From NCBI RefSeq assembly GCF_029891575.1, contig NZ_JARZHF010000007.1, positions 248,001 to 312,000 of the forward strand: 64,000 bases of DNA. Reading direction: 5' to 3'. The position numbers and the translations under genes are program-made. The stretch's first letter is position 1. Each line of letters starts with the position of its first letter. The notes below the pieces were generated by a model. It did no database searches. It saw nothing but the letters and a program-made list of their open reading frames with translations, and was not told the DNA's origin. Source of the stretch: Salipaludibacillus daqingensis. Lineage in GTDB: Bacteria; Bacillota; Bacilli; Bacillales; Salisediminibacteriaceae. Shown here piece by piece: positions 17,192-26,489 of this stretch.

Positions 17192-17590
17192 TTATTCATC
17201 ATCTTCTACAAGTTCATAAGCGCCTTCTTCATTGTGTGTTTCTTTTCCTGTGATCGGTGGGTTAAATACACAAACCATTCTCATATCTGATCCTGGATAT
17301 GCACGAAGAAGATGCTCGTCATTTTTATCTAATGCATAAATCTCGTTAGCAGAGATCTTGTGAATTTTATTATCTGCAAGCGTTTCAACTTCGCCTTCTC
17401 CTTCAATGCAGTACACGGCTTCTAAATGATTCTGATACCAAATGTGCGTTTCCGTACCCGCTTTGATCACTGTATCATGAACAGAATAACCCATGTTATC
17501 TTTTTTCAATAGTAGGCGACGACTGGTCCAGTTTTCACCTTTCACTTCTTGATCTGATCCAATGATATCTTTTAGTTTAACTACTTTCAT
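17192..17590 (-). CDS. ectC: L-ectoine synthase
   Basis: Closes N-gamma-acetyl-diaminobutyrate into ectoine, a compatible solute made under salt stress. It has 132 residues, a normal length for this cupin enzyme. Cupin features: [23 protein letters not shown] at ~44-66 with metal and substrate residues, and an acidic C-terminal tail. RBS AAGGAGG lies before the ATG. Last gene of ectA-ectB-ectC, 32 bp after ectB, and directly followed by a strong terminator. Confidence 0.96.
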   Translation of the reverse strand: MKVVKLKDIIGSDQEVKGENWTSRRLLLKKDNMGYSVHDTVIKAGTETHIWYQNHLEAVYCIEGEGEVETLADNKIHKISANEIYALDKNDEHLLRAYPGSDMRMVCVFNPPITGKETHNEEGAYELVEDDE

Positions 17591-17622
17591 GTTTGTTAGT
17601 CCTCCTTAGATGTAATCCCTGT

Positions 17623-18918
17623 TTAGTTTGCTACTGTGTCTTTTTCAAGATTCATGGTTTTTACAGTTTCTTTAATGCTTTGCTCAATAATTTCAAATCC
17701 TCTTTCTAAACCTTCCTCATCAATATTAATAGGAGGGAATAGTTTAAATACTTGGTCATGTCCACCAGCAGTTTCCATGATTAATCCACGACGGAACGCT
17801 TCTTCAGCAACTTTTTCGCTGAATCCATCCACATCAGAAGATATCCCTTGCATGAAACCTCTGCCTTTGAGGTGACCTTTCATTTCAGGATTTTCTTTTA
17901 TCATTTTATCAAGAAACGTTGTGATTTGATCAGATTTCTTTTGAATACTCTTTTCAAACGCTGGATCTTCCCAATACGTTAGTGCTTCCGTTGCAGTAAT
18001 AAACGCGTGATTGTTTCCACGGAATGTTCCATTATGCTCACCAGGTTTGAAAGAATCAAGTTCTGGTCTAATTAACGTTAGCGCTAATGGTAGTCCATAT
18101 CCACCAATCGATTTAGAAAGACAGACAATGTCAGGTTTAATACCAGCTGGTTCAAATGAGAAGAATGTGCCTGTTCGACCAACACCTGCTTGCACATCAT
18201 CAATGATTAGCATGATGCCCCAACGTTTACAAATGTCATCAACTCTTTTGATCCATTCAAATCTTGCTGCATTAATACCGCCTTCACCTTGGACTGTCTC
18301 GAGAATGATCGCAGCAGGTATCGATACGCCACTACCATTGTCTTCTAAAAATCGCTCGAGATACTCCAGAGTGTCGAGATCTTCACTGACAAAGTTATCA
18401 TAAGGCATAGTAACAGTATTTTGTAATGGTATTCCTGCGCCGCTTCTCTTCATAGAGTTTCCTGTAACAGAAAGGGCCCCAATTGTCATTCCGTGGAATC
18501 CATTCGTAAAACTAATAATATCTGTTCTACCTGTAACTTTTCTTGCTAATTTCAGTGCACTCTCAACGGTATTTGTTCCAGTTGGACCTGGGAACATAAT
18601 TCTATAATCAAGATCTCTTGGTTTCAAGATCACATCATTAAATTTTTCTAAAAAGTTAACTTTTGCTTCTGTTGCCATATCCAATGAATGAGTAATTCCA
18701 TCATCCAAAATATACTCTACAAGTTTTTTCTTCATATTTGGTTCGTTATGACCATAGTTAAGAGCTCCTGCTCCTGAGAAGAAGTCTACATATTCTTTCC
18801 CTTGCTCATCCCACATTTTGTACCCACGTGCTTTTGTAAAGACAGTAGGAAAACTTCTTACATAACTTCTTACACAAGATTCAAGTTCTTCAATAATTTT
18901 CAAGCCATTGTTAGTCAT
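17623..18918 (-). CDS. ectB: Diaminobutyrate--2-oxoglutarate transaminase
   Basis: Makes L-2,4-diaminobutyrate from aspartate semialdehyde with glutamate as amino donor, the first committed step to ectoine. It has 431 residues, fold-type I class III aminotransferase: [13 protein letters not shown] near 46-58, FHGMTIGAL near 142, [13 protein letters not shown] near 229-241 and the PLP lysine in [12 protein letters not shown] near 262. RBS GGAGGG is upstream. It lies between ectA (55 bp upstream) and ectC. Confidence 0.96.
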   Translation of the reverse strand: MTNNGLKIIEELESCVRSYVRSFPTVFTKARGYKMWDEQGKEYVDFFSGAGALNYGHNEPNMKKKLVEYILDDGITHSLDMATEAKVNFLEKFNDVILKPRDLDYRIMFPGPTGTNTVESALKLARKVTGRTDIISFTNGFHGMTIGALSVTGNSMKRSGAGIPLQNTVTMPYDNFVSEDLDTLEYLERFLEDNGSGVSIPAAIILETVQGEGGINAARFEWIKRVDDICKRWGIMLIIDDVQAGVGRTGTFFSFEPAGIKPDIVCLSKSIGGYGLPLALTLIRPELDSFKPGEHNGTFRGNNHAFITATEALTYWEDPAFEKSIQKKSDQITTFLDKMIKENPEMKGHLKGRGFMQGISSDVDGFSEKVAEEAFRRGLIMETAGGHDQVFKLFPPINIDEEGLERGFEIIEQSIKETVKTMNLEKDTVAN

Positions 18919-18973
18919 TATTTTAAAATCCCTCCGTCTTTTTTAATGATTCTCTTTAATTAAATAGATCGAT

Positions 18974-19489
18974 TTACTTGGAAAAAGGTCCGATGCGATA
19001 CGTGTATTCTGCTTTTTGTCCCTCTTCTGGAAATACGTCAGCAGGGAAGCAGTCATGCACTTCGCATGATGTGTCATGTTCTCTAGCTAATCTTTTAAAT
19101 AAAGACTGAGAGGCTTCGTTATCTTTCGTTATGGTCGCCTCCAAATACTTCACGCTTTCACATGCGTCTCTTGAAATAATTTCATTTAACATTTTGGAGC
19201 CGATTCCTTTTCCGCGTTGAGATGAATCTACACCTACTTGCCATACGAAAATGACATCTGGATGTTCTGGTTGAATAAATCCTGTGATAAAACCAACGAC
19301 TTCACCTCGTTCTTTGGCAACAACACAAGTCTCGGAGAAATATTCAGCCATCATAATGTATTTATAAGCAGAATTTAAATCAAGAGATGTTTTTTTGGCC
19401 AGAGCCCACATTCCTTGACCATCTTCCTTTGTTGGTTGTTCTAACGAAAATGTATCTAATATTGCCGTTGTGTTTTTACTCATAGCCAT
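18974..19489 (-). CDS. ectA: L-2,4-diaminobutyrate N-acetyltransferase
   Basis: A GNAT-fold acetyltransferase that acetylates diaminobutyrate using acetyl-CoA. It has 171 residues. The acetyl-CoA loop VGVDSSQRGKGIGSKML is at ~88-104 (Q/RxxGxG/A pattern). Two start codons, ATG 19489 and ATG 19483, share AAGGTGGG upstream. First gene of the operon. The leader holds a perfect 7-bp inverted repeat (TGTTCAA/TTGAACA) that could be a regulator site or a 5' hairpin. Confidence 0.95.
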   Translation of the reverse strand: MAMSKNTTAILDTFSLEQPTKEDGQGMWALAKKTSLDLNSAYKYIMMAEYFSETCVVAKERGEVVGFITGFIQPEHPDVIFVWQVGVDSSQRGKGIGSKMLNEIISRDACESVKYLEATITKDNEASQSLFKRLAREHDTSCEVHDCFPADVFPEEGQKAEYTYRIGPFSK

Positions 19490-19572
19490 ATTCCCACCTT
19501 TAAAGTTTTATTGTTCAAAGAGTTGAACATTCCTCCTTTTTCAATATTCATCTCAAGCAATGAACAATATTA

Positions 19573-19601
19573 ATCATAGGGGCTTCTTGTTAAATAATCA
19601 A
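19573..19601 (-). promoter_or_regulatory. Probable ectABC promoter
   Basis: On the minus strand TTGATT (19601-19596) and TATGAT (19578-19573) stand 17 bp apart, about 84 bp before the first ectA ATG. Sigma-A type. The rest of 19490-19810 holds the leader inverted repeat near 19511-19528 and the typA terminator. Confidence 0.5.
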
Positions 19602-19750
19602 ACATGGTTAAAGTGGATGAATAAGGATATATGTGGGTCAGTATAGGTTAGTCGTGCTTAGACCGTTCATCTTATTTATTTCTCCACTATCGTATCGAAT
19701 ACACCGAATTTGAGAATGAAAATGGGGGAAACCCTTGCTATGAAAGGCTT

Positions 19751-19787
19751 AAACAAAAACGATCTCAACATTTTTGTTGAGATCGTT
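19751..19787 (-). terminator. Terminator after typA
   Basis: On the minus strand AACGATCTCAACA pairs perfectly with TGTTGAGATCGTT, then TTTTGTTT. Confidence 0.9.
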
Positions 19788-19810
19788 GCTATGATAGGCT
19801 TTATAAGGAA

Positions 19811-21658
19811 TTAATTGGATTTTGTGGTAAGTTTTGATTTTTTTTCTTCTCTTTCACGTGTACCTTTATCAAGAATTTTTTTACGTAAACGAATAGAAGT
19901 AGGTGTCACTTCACAATATTCGTCTTCATTTAAAAACTCAAGAGCCTCTTCAAGCGTTAAAATTCTAGGTTTTTTCATTGTTACAGTAAAATCTTTGTTT
20001 GCTGATCGAATGTTTGTTTGAGCTTTCATTTTGGTAATGTTGACAGTGATATCATTATCTCGAGTATGTTCACCAACAATCATACCTTCATATATTTCTG
20101 TTCCAGCTTCAAGGAAGAGTGTACCTCGGTCTTCTACTTGTAGCATGCCATATGGTGTTGCTTTTCCGTTTTCCATCGATACAAGTACACCTTGACGACG
20201 ACCACCGACATAACCTTGAGCAACAGGCTGATAGCTATCAAACGTGTGGTTTAAGATACCGTACCCTTTCGTTTGGGCCATGAATTCAGTCGTATACCCA
20301 ATAAGTCCTCGAGATGGAACTAAGAAGTCCATACGAACTTGTCCATCACCTTTATTGATCATGTTTACGAGCTCGCCTTTTCTTTCACCTAATGATTCCA
20401 TGACTGCTCCTGTATATTCTTCAGGAACATCCACTTGACAGCTCTCAAAAGGTTCGCAGTTTTTTCCATCTACTTCGCGGATAATAACTTCAGGTTTAGA
20501 TACTTGAAGTTCATAGCCTTCACGACGTAAATTTTCAATCAAAATGGAAAGGTGAAGTTCACCACGTCCAGATACAGTCCAAACGTCAGGGGAGTTTGTG
20601 TTTTCTACACGTAAACTAACATCCGTTTCAACTTGTGTCATTAAACGCGCTTCAATTTTTCTACTTGTCACGTGGTCACCTTCGCGTCCAGCGAAAGGAC
20701 TATTGTTAACAATAAACGTCATTTGTAGTGTTGGTTCGTCAATTCTCACAAGTTCCATTGGGTCTTGATGATCAACTGGACAAATCGTTTCACCAACCAT
20801 GATGTCTTCCACACCGGCAATCGCAATTAAATCTCCAGCTTTTGCTTCATCAATTTCCATTCGTTTTAAACCAAGGAAACCAAAAAGTTTAGAAATACGG
20901 AATTTTTTCACCGTTCCATCACGTTGGATAAGAGCAGCTTGATCACCTTTTTTCACTGTCCCTCTAAAAACACGTCCTACACCAATTCGACCTAAATAAT
21001 CATTATAATCAAGCATTGTTACTTGGAATTGGAATGGCTCATCAGAATTATCTACTGGTGCAGAAACAGTATCGATTACTGTATCAAATACAATATCCAT
21101 TTTACCATCTTGCTTTTCAGGATCTGGATCAAGACTTGCTGTTCCATTAATAGCAGATGCGAAAATAACAGGGAAGTCTAATTGATTTTCTTCTGCTCCT
21201 AATTCAATAAATAGGTCAAGCACTTCATCAATGACTTCGGTCGGCCGAGCCATTGGTCGGTCAATCTTATTCACAACAACAACTGGTGTTAACTTTTGCT
21301 CTAACGCTTTTTTCAAAACAAAGCGTGTCTGAGGCATACAACCTTCAAAAGCATCAACAACAAGTAGAACCCCGTCAACCATTTTTAAAATACGTTCCAC
21401 TTCGCCACCAAAGTCGGCGTGTCCTGGAGTATCCATAATATTAATTCGAGTTCCTTGATAATTAACAGCTGTATTTTTAGCTAGAATCGTAATTCCACGT
21501 TCTTTCTCAATATCATTGTTATCCATCGCTCGTTCGTTTACTTGCTCGTTTTCGCGATACGTTCCTGACTGTTTCAATAGTTCATCCACGAGAGTTGTCT
21601 TCCCATGGTCTACGTGAGCAATAATCGCAATGTTCCTTATGTCTAATCGTTTGTTCAT
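19811..21658 (-). CDS. typA: Ribosome-associated GTPase TypA/BipA
   Basis: A translational GTPase of the EF-G/LepA class that binds ribosomes and helps 50S assembly and stress growth. It has 615 residues. G motifs: G1 AHVDHGKTT at ~14-22, G2 region with RGITI, G3 [11 protein letters not shown] at ~77-87 and G4 NKID at ~131. Domain II, EF-G-like domains ([31 protein letters not shown]) and a basic tail follow. RBS CAGGAG before the ATG. Single gene with its own terminator. Confidence 0.96.
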   Translation of the reverse strand: MNKRLDIRNIAIIAHVDHGKTTLVDELLKQSGTYRENEQVNERAMDNNDIEKERGITILAKNTAVNYQGTRINIMDTPGHADFGGEVERILKMVDGVLLVVDAFEGCMPQTRFVLKKALEQKLTPVVVVNKIDRPMARPTEVIDEVLDLFIELGAEENQLDFPVIFASAINGTASLDPDPEKQDGKMDIVFDTVIDTVSAPVDNSDEPFQFQVTMLDYNDYLGRIGVGRVFRGTVKKGDQAALIQRDGTVKKFRISKLFGFLGLKRMEIDEAKAGDLIAIAGVEDIMVGETICPVDHQDPMELVRIDEPTLQMTFIVNNSPFAGREGDHVTSRKIEARLMTQVETDVSLRVENTNSPDVWTVSGRGELHLSILIENLRREGYELQVSKPEVIIREVDGKNCEPFESCQVDVPEEYTGAVMESLGERKGELVNMINKGDGQVRMDFLVPSRGLIGYTTEFMAQTKGYGILNHTFDSYQPVAQGYVGGRRQGVLVSMENGKATPYGMLQVEDRGTLFLEAGTEIYEGMIVGEHTRDNDITVNITKMKAQTNIRSANKDFTVTMKKPRILTLEEALEFLNEDEYCEVTPTSIRLRKKILDKGTREREEKKSKLTTKSN

Positions 21659-21863
21659 TAATAAAACGCTCCTGTTCTTTGTGTAAAGTAAATCAACTTT
21701 ACTATTATATCACACTTGACAATAACACACACCGTATTTTCAGATATTTCGTGATTTTTATCATTTTAAGGCGAATTTAGTGTGCGTTAGTTCATTTTCT
21801 TTTATACTGAATCATATAAATAGTATCGAATTTTGTCAAATTAAATCGAAATGGGGAAGTATC

Positions 21864-22634
21864 ATGAATGATTCTGTTATTTCACTAAATGATTTATTTC
21901 CAGGAATGCAGCTAGAAAATGACTTGCACGATCAGTTCAATAACCTTCTCTTTAAAAAAGGAACTGTCCTTACGAATGAACATCTAAAAGAATTAACAAC
22001 GGAGAAACAAGCATTCTTTAAGTACAATCTAGAAAGACATGAAACAGAAGTGGATGTCGTACCATTACTGGTACAAATTAATTTGTTTCTTCGAAAAGTC
22101 ACGTTTGTTGAAGAATGTGGTATCGATCTAGATGAGATGGAAAAGAATTATTATTTTCCCGATTCTTTATTAGAATCTGATTGGGAAAGACGTGCAAGTT
22201 ATGATTATATAAAAAAAATAAACTACAGTTTCATCGAAGGTATGACAAAAAAATCACCAGAACAGTTAGATGCTACATCGCATGAAAATGTGGTCGTATC
22301 GTGTGAAAAAATTGCTTTTTGGCTAAATGAAATTTTTTGGCTGCGTCAAATAGCACCGTTTGTTTTTTATCATACAAGCTTAAAGTGGGTAGAAGAAAAC
22401 ACGATAGATTTACTCTCTTCTTGGCAAAAATTCTTTGTACCATATCCTGAACAAACGAACATTATCATGAAAAATGGGAATACGTGTGAAGTAGTATCAT
22501 CGTCTTCTCAGACGCCATTTTCACCGTTATTAAAATTAGCAGGAGAAAAGGAAGGGGCCACATATTTCGTCGAAGATTTAACATCTGAAGTAGAAAAGGT
22601 ATTACCGTTGCAGTTTGATTTTGAAAAGTATTAG
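21864..22634 (+). CDS. Protein with an HD-GYP-type N-terminal leader domain, no HD-GYP catalytic site
   Basis: A 256-residue protein. Residues ~8-45 (LNDLFPGMQLENDLHDQFNN, then LLFKKGTVLTNEHLKEL) match the pattern seen at the N-terminus of HD-GYP cyclic-di-GMP phosphodiesterases (GM-x-L...D-x-x...LL-x-KGT-x-L). The rest has no HHE-HD-GYP motif I can see. It is helical and Trp-rich (EIFWLRQIAPFVFYHTSLKWVEE), so it may be a degenerate relative or a stand-alone partner. The ATG at 21864 has GGGGAAG; an earlier in-frame ATG lacks an RBS. Divergent from typA; followed by a terminator. Confidence 0.6.
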   Translation: MNDSVISLNDLFPGMQLENDLHDQFNNLLFKKGTVLTNEHLKELTTEKQAFFKYNLERHETEVDVVPLLVQINLFLRKVTFVEECGIDLDEMEKNYYFPDSLLESDWERRASYDYIKKINYSFIEGMTKKSPEQLDATSHENVVVSCEKIAFWLNEIFWLRQIAPFVFYHTSLKWVEENTIDLLSSWQKFFVPYPEQTNIIMKNGNTCEVVSSSSQTPFSPLLKLAGEKEGATYFVEDLTSEVEKVLPLQFDFEKY

Positions 22635-22672
22635 TTGATCGTTAACGTAAATTTTTTTACAACTATATTGAC

Positions 22673-22719
22673 AATAAGAAGGAGATCTCATTTGCATGGG
22701 ATCACCCTTCTTATTTTTT
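22673..22719 (+). terminator. Terminator
   Basis: AATAAGAAGG pairs with CCTTCTTATT and is followed by TTTTT. The remaining bases to proA show nothing further. Confidence 0.75.
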
Positions 22720-22855
22720 GTGATAGTGGGGAAGTTACAACCTTTTGTTAATGGAAGTTTGGCTTAAAGTTTGGTGAAAATGCGGCAATCAAAGAATTAG
22801 TGTACCTTCCTCACGATAGCAACAGAGTCTTGCAACAAAAATCTAAATTACAAAA

Positions 22856-24100
22856 CTATTTAATTTGCCCTTGACCATGAACGACATATTTTGTTGTTGT
22901 TAACGCTTCTAATCCCATCGGACCTCGAGCATGTAATTTTTGTGTACTAATACCAATCTCAGCTCCAAATCCAAATTCAAAGCCATCTGTAAATCGAGTA
23001 GAGGCGTTATGATAAACAGTGGAAGCATCAACACTATTCAAGAACAGTTCAGTGTTTCCTGGATGTTCCGATAAAATGGATTCAGAATGTTTTGTTCCGA
23101 ATTGTTGAATGTGATCAATTGCTTTTTCAATAGAAGGAACAATTTTTACAGCAAGAGTTAGATCAAGAAATTCCGTAGACCAATCGTCCTCATCTGCAGG
23201 ATCAATTCGGTTATCGAATTCAACTGCTTGAGAATCACCTTTTAAATGAACATGATGCCTTTGTAATTCTTCTACGAGTTCGGATAAATGTCGTTCTGCC
23301 CAATTCTCATGAACGACAACCGTCTCACATGCATTACAGACCGATGGACGTTGTGTTTTTGCGTTTGTAACAACAGGAAGTACTATGGTTTTATTGGCAG
23401 ATTCATCAATGTATATATGACAGTTACCAGCACCCGTTTCTAAAACAGGTACTTGGGATTGTTCCACAACCGTATCAATCAGTTTTTTTCCACCTCTTGG
23501 TATAAGAACATCAATTAAATCTTTACGAATGTATAAGTCTTTCACTTTTTCCCGATTCGCTTCTTCAATTAATTGAATGGCTTCTTCAGGAATACTCGTA
23601 GTCGATAAAGCCGAACGGATGACCGAAACAATCGCTCGATTCGAATGAATCGTCGATGTACTCCCTCGAAGTAAAATGGCGTTTCCTGTTTTGATAGATA
23701 AAACAGCAGCATCAACAGTCACATTAGGTCTCGCTTCATAAATAATTCCAATGACACCTAGGGGAACCGAAACCTTTTTAATGTCAAGCCCATTCGGTCG
23801 AACCGAATGCCATTGAATACGCCCGATTGGATCGTCTAAATTTGTTAATAAACGGATGGAAGCAACCATATCTTCCAACCGTTCTTTTGTTAACGTTAGT
23901 CGATCGACCATCGCTTTTGTTAACCCTTTTTCTACAGCCGCTTCTAAATCTTTTTTGTTAGCTGCTAATAAGCTATCCGTATTTTCGATTATCTTATTAG
24001 CAATGGTATGCAATGCTTCGTTTTTTTGAGCTGTCGTCACTTGTGCAAGTTGTCTCGTTTGTTGTTTAGCAATTGTTGCTTTTGTTATAACTTCATTCAT
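22856..24100 (-). CDS. proA: Gamma-glutamyl phosphate reductase
   Basis: Reduces gamma-glutamyl phosphate with NADPH to glutamate semialdehyde for proline synthesis. It has 414 residues from the ATG at 24100, which has TGGAGG with good spacing; an in-frame ATG at 24115 overlaps that RBS. Aldehyde-dehydrogenase fold: RGSTSTIHSNRAIV near 140, VPVLETGAGNCHIYID near 230 and the catalytic Cys in RPSVCNACETVVVHE near 262. It starts 18 bp after proB, so one transcript. Confidence 0.96.
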   Translation of the reverse strand: MNEVITKATIAKQQTRQLAQVTTAQKNEALHTIANKIIENTDSLLAANKKDLEAAVEKGLTKAMVDRLTLTKERLEDMVASIRLLTNLDDPIGRIQWHSVRPNGLDIKKVSVPLGVIGIIYEARPNVTVDAAVLSIKTGNAILLRGSTSTIHSNRAIVSVIRSALSTTSIPEEAIQLIEEANREKVKDLYIRKDLIDVLIPRGGKKLIDTVVEQSQVPVLETGAGNCHIYIDESANKTIVLPVVTNAKTQRPSVCNACETVVVHENWAERHLSELVEELQRHHVHLKGDSQAVEFDNRIDPADEDDWSTEFLDLTLAVKIVPSIEKAIDHIQQFGTKHSESILSEHPGNTELFLNSVDASTVYHNASTRFTDGFEFGFGAEIGISTQKLHARGPMGLEALTTTKYVVHGQGQIK

Positions 24101-24118
24101 GATAATAGCCTCCATTCA

Positions 24119-25210
24119 TTAAATTGAAAACCAATAGTCCCGGTGAATCGCTTCATTTGACGTTTCTTTTTTATTTTTTTCCGAATGGTTAATCATCGAG
24201 TTAAGTTGTTCGGCACGATAGTTTACTTTCCCTTTACCGATAATTTGTCCACCAGAATTGTAGACATCGACTACATCATTTTTCTCAAACTTTCCCTCAA
24301 TAGCAGTAATTCCTACGGGTAATACACTTTTCCCATTTTTCAAAACTGCATGTGCTGCTCCTTCATCCAGAATAAGTTTTCCTTTTGATGTGGAGTGATA
24401 AGCTATCCACTGTTTTTTATTTTTCATGACTCTGTGTTTGGAAGGGGAGAGGTAAGTTCCATTTCCTTGTCCCTGTAATATTGTTGATAAGACAGTCGCA
24501 TCATTTCCTTTCCCAATAAAAACGTCAACACCCATAGATAAAGCAGCTTTTGCTGCATTTAGTTTTGAATTCATCCCGCCGGTTCCTACCTTCGAGGAAG
24601 ATCCTTGCGCTTTTTCCATCAAATCATCTGTAATCTCATTTAAAAAGGCATATTTCTTCGCTTCAGGATTGGTATGGGGATTCGCATCGTATATTCCATC
24701 AATATCAGTTAAAATGATTAACTGATCTGCATGAAGAAACCCGCTAACTAAAGCTGAGAGCATATCATTATCTCCGAACGTCAATTCTTCTATCGCTGTA
24801 GAATCATTTTCATTAATAATTGGAATCACTTTTCTTTTTAATAGTTCCTTTAAAGTGTTCGACGCATTTTGATATTGCTCTTCCTGCAAGAAATCTTGCC
24901 TCGTTAACAATAACTGGGCTGTGATCAATCCTTTTTCATAGAACGCCTCAGCATATCCTTTCATAAGTAAATTTTGACCAACTGCTGCTGCGGCTTGTTT
25001 GCCAGACACTGTCACTGGTCTTGCAGGATAACCAATCATTTTAAAACCAGCTGCAACTGCTCCAGAAGAAATGAGGATTACCTCATGTTCTTTTTCCGCC
25101 AATTCGGCGATCGCTTTAACGTACGTATTTAGTTTCAAGGGAGATAATTGACCATCTTTTTCTGTTAATGAACTACTACCAATTTTTACGACGATTCTTC
25201 TCTTTGACAC
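24119..25210 (-). CDS. proB: Glutamate 5-kinase with PUA domain
   Basis: Phosphorylates glutamate, the first and usually proline-inhibited step of proline synthesis. It has 363 residues. Amino-acid-kinase domain with VVKIGSSSLT at the start, ISSGAVAAG ~51-59, NENDS near 141, FGDNDMLSALVSG near 152 and GTGGMNSKLNAA near 218. A C-terminal PUA domain follows from ~285. The start is GTG with AAGGAGG 7 nt upstream. Transcription is set by a T-box leader, so the pathway is controlled by tRNA-Pro charging. Confidence 0.95.
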   Translation of the reverse strand: MSKRRIVVKIGSSSLTEKDGQLSPLKLNTYVKAIAELAEKEHEVILISSGAVAAGFKMIGYPARPVTVSGKQAAAAVGQNLLMKGYAEAFYEKGLITAQLLLTRQDFLQEEQYQNASNTLKELLKRKVIPIINENDSTAIEELTFGDNDMLSALVSGFLHADQLIILTDIDGIYDANPHTNPEAKKYAFLNEITDDLMEKAQGSSSKVGTGGMNSKLNAAKAALSMGVDVFIGKGNDATVLSTILQGQGNGTYLSPSKHRVMKNKKQWIAYHSTSKGKLILDEGAAHAVLKNGKSVLPVGITAIEGKFEKNDVVDVYNSGGQIIGKGKVNYRAEQLNSMINHSEKNKKETSNEAIHRDYWFSI

Positions 25211-25342
25211 GCTGCATCCTCCTTTTTGTTAGGTTTTTGTTGAGGTATATGGAACGTAACTATAACTGTTTTAAAATAATGCCTCTGTTATCATTCCTAG
25301 TTTATTTAAAAAACCTCTGAAAAGTTTTAACATAGCTAAAAA

Positions 25343-25585
25343 TAAAAAAATGCCTTCATCCTTCTAAATTAAAAAGGACGAAAGCATTTGGCTCCGCGGT
25401 ACCACCTTAGTTGACATGAAAATGTCCACTTGAATCTCGTAACGTGAGTAAAACGTACTCGTTAAAAATTGAGTAGGTTCAATAATCGTAACCAATGGAA
25501 TCTTTCAGCCGATGAATTCCAATCTCTACTGGCAGAGAATTATTTACTAGTCTCAATACGTAGTATGTATAACTGTTTAATTTTT
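25343..25585 (-). promoter_or_regulatory. Proline T-box riboswitch upstream of proBA
   Basis: On the minus strand the T-box core AAGGTGGTACCGCGGAGCC is at 25410-25390. A terminator follows (AAATGCTTTCGTCC...GGATGAAGGCATTTTTTT, ending near 25344). Upstream stem I has the specifier context GAACCTACTC, giving codon CCT (proline) at 25477-25475. Uncharged tRNA-Pro would pair with it and block the terminator. Confidence 0.93.
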
Positions 25586-25588
25586 ATA

Positions 25589-25617
25589 ATTATCTGATAA
25601 TACACACTCGATGTCAA
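25589..25617 (-). promoter_or_regulatory. Promoter of the proBA T-box transcript
   Basis: TTGACA (25617-25612) and GATAAT (25594-25589), 17-bp spacer, just upstream of the T-box leader. Confidence 0.8.
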
Positions 25618-25775
25618 GAGCAATTTAGAAATAATTATTTATTTCTTAAACGATTATTTCATTAGCTTAGAACAAATAAAAAAATATAGCGTATTAAAAA
25701 AGCAAAAGTTTTGAAAAAAGTTAAAATATTGAAACTTTTCCTTACTATTCTACGTATACGGTAACTATAAATAAA

Positions 25776-25802
25776 CTTGAATCCTAATATCATGGATTCA
25801 AG
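25776..25802 (+). repeat. Inverted repeat in the 5' leader of the next gene
   Basis: CTTGAATCC and GGATTCAAG (perfect 9-bp arms, 9-bp spacer) end about 10 nt before the RBS of the gene at 25823. It may be an operator or a leader hairpin. Confidence 0.5.
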
Positions 25803-25822
25803 ATAAAAAAGGGAGGAAATAA

Positions 25823-26425
25823 ATGGATACAAAATGGAAAATTGATCCTGATGATATTCATAAAGGGTTAATCGTAATAAGTATTATTTTTACATTAAGT
25901 GCTTTTTTTATTCCGATTATTGTCATATACATAATGCAAGATGTATTGTATTTTTCAAGAGATCATTGGTTTCTTGAGGCTCCAATAAGTGCTTATATCA
26001 TTTTTATTGTAGGAATGCTAATTGTTCCTATCATGTCTATTTTATATTTTATAACATCATTTATTTTAAAGAAAAATCACATTTCCATTAATGTCGGGTG
26101 GTTATTTCTAATTGCTTCATTAACATTCATCCCAATGAGTTCTCTTGGGGTTATGAATTATTATTACTTAGATGAAGAAGGTTTGCATTATAACCATTTG
26201 TTAGCTACAGAAGAAACAACGTATTTATGGAAAGATATAGCTGAAATTATTCCTTATGTCGATGAAGAAGATCAGTATTTTTCCCGATTAGGAATAATAA
26301 CAGAGGATGGTCGTGAAGTGGAATTGTCTGCAACCTTTGAGCTGTTACAGTATCGATCGCAAGTCTTTCAATTAGTGGAAAACCATGGGGGAGAGATCAC
26401 TGAGCGAACAGAACTTGAAAACTAA
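25823..26425 (+). CDS. Membrane protein with C-terminal soluble domain, unknown
   Basis: A 200-residue product with three membrane helices (~15-37, ~52-75, ~88-106) and a C-terminal soluble domain of about 90 residues (YYYLDEEGLHYNHLL...TYLWKDIAEIIPYVDEEDQYFS), which resembles small bacterial PH-like domains in outline. RBS AGGGAGG precedes the ATG. It has its own leader inverted repeat and terminator. Family not recognised. Confidence 0.6.
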   Translation: MDTKWKIDPDDIHKGLIVISIIFTLSAFFIPIIVIYIMQDVLYFSRDHWFLEAPISAYIIFIVGMLIVPIMSILYFITSFILKKNHISINVGWLFLIASLTFIPMSSLGVMNYYYLDEEGLHYNHLLATEETTYLWKDIAEIIPYVDEEDQYFSRLGIITEDGREVELSATFELLQYRSQVFQLVENHGGEITERTELEN

Positions 26426-26430
26426 CGCAA

Positions 26431-26456
26431 AAACGCGCCAATAAAGGCGCGTTTTT
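26431..26456 (+). terminator. Terminator after membrane protein gene
   Basis: AACGCGCC pairs with GGCGCGTT, followed by TTTTT. Confidence 0.85.
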
Positions 26457-26489
26457 CATTTAGATAGACGCATTGTTTTATATATCACA

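Noticed and set aside
19478-19528. A 16-codon upstream frame ahead of ectA (starts MFNSLNN) whose stop overlaps ATG 19483
   Set aside because: Its GGAGG is only about 1 nt from the ATG, which is too close for normal initiation, and the peptide shows no codon run suggestive of attenuation.
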